The position numbers were made by a program, and so were the translations under genes. DNA of 64,000 bases from Acanthaster planci (lineage: Eukaryota; Echinodermata; Asteroidea; Valvatida; Acanthasteridae). Location: NCBI RefSeq assembly GCF_001949145.1, contig NW_019091462.1, positions 280,491 to 344,490 of the forward strand, in the 5' to 3' direction. Positions 63,749 through 64,000 of this stretch are shown here, one piece after another. The notes under the pieces were generated by a model, which saw nothing but the letters and a program-made list of their open reading frames with translations, was not told the DNA's origin and searched no databases. Position 1 is the first letter of the stretch, and each line of letters opens with the position of its first letter.

Positions 63749-64000
63749 GTCAGTCACTCATTGAAAAAAAGCATCACTGGTATGATATCCTCATAAGCAA
63801 GCTGAAACAGTTTACAAAAACTGTCTTGTTTGTGATTGTTTTCACATATGTTGTGTAGGCAGAACCTATGTGATGTAGTCAGAGGAGAGGATTTTCAAAG
63901 AAATCACAAGATGACGTTATTGAGTCCTTGATTCCTTTGAAAGACGATGTCTTAATGCCAGTATGGCTGAAGACAGTCTTCCTGAATCCTTGTGTAAGTT

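Noticed and set aside
1-64000. CRISPR arrays, operons, phage or plasmid features
   Set aside because: The window is clearly an animal nuclear genome with spliced genes; no regularly spaced direct repeats of CRISPR type were seen.

Overview
The window is eukaryotic genomic DNA, A+T-rich, with short exons, GT-AG introns, tRNA-derived SINEs, MITE-like elements and heavy enrichment of the palindrome TACATGTA. The protein sequences, the repeats and the intron sizes fit an invertebrate deuterostome; an echinoderm is my best guess, and the species cannot be fixed from the sequence alone. I see no bacterial, plasmid or phage content.

Layout from left to right: (1) IDS, iduronate 2-sulfatase, + strand, seven exons from 735 to 5149, with its signal-peptide exon probably left of the window. 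(2) SLC25A43, an orphan mitochondrial carrier, - strand, complete in four exons (6452-8583). (3) UFSP2, the UFM1-specific protease, + strand, complete in thirteen exons (8960-15950), starting head-to-head 376 bp from SLC25A43 and carrying an N-terminal extension absent from the human protein. (4) UBE2A/UBE2B (RAD6), an E2 ubiquitin-conjugating enzyme, - strand, complete in six exons (20461-24058). (5) A nuclear tRNA-Trp(CCA) gene (24712-24783). (6) The 5' part of an LRBA/NBEA (rugose) BEACH-family gene, + strand, twenty exons from 25597 to 63748, with a first intron of about 16.7 kb; the gene runs off the right edge. All exon joins were checked by reading phase, by splice sites and by residue continuity against the remembered human proteins.

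IDS and SLC25A43 converge on a 1.3 kb interval that carries opposed poly(A) hexamers 4 nt apart. UFSP2 and UBE2A converge on a 4.5 kb interval. SLC25A43/UFSP2 and UBE2A/LRBA are divergent pairs, and the tRNA gene lies inside the second one. The genes are housekeeping functions (lysosomal catabolism, mitochondrial transport, UFMylation, ubiquitination, vesicle scaffolding) and do not form one pathway. Their interest lies in linkage: the human orthologues lie on X (IDS, SLC25A43, UBE2A) and 4q (UFSP2, LRBA), and the paralogues on 5q (UBE2B) and 13q (NBEA), the chromosomes of the 4/5/13/X paralogon.

Non-coding sequence holds a ~267 bp TIR element, a 454 bp hAT-type element with an 8 bp target-site duplication, three long near-perfect hairpins, two or three SINEs, a two-copy dispersed repeat, and TACATGTA clusters. 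I found no convincing new multi-gene system; the best leads are the hairpins, the UFSP2 N-terminal extension and the synteny.
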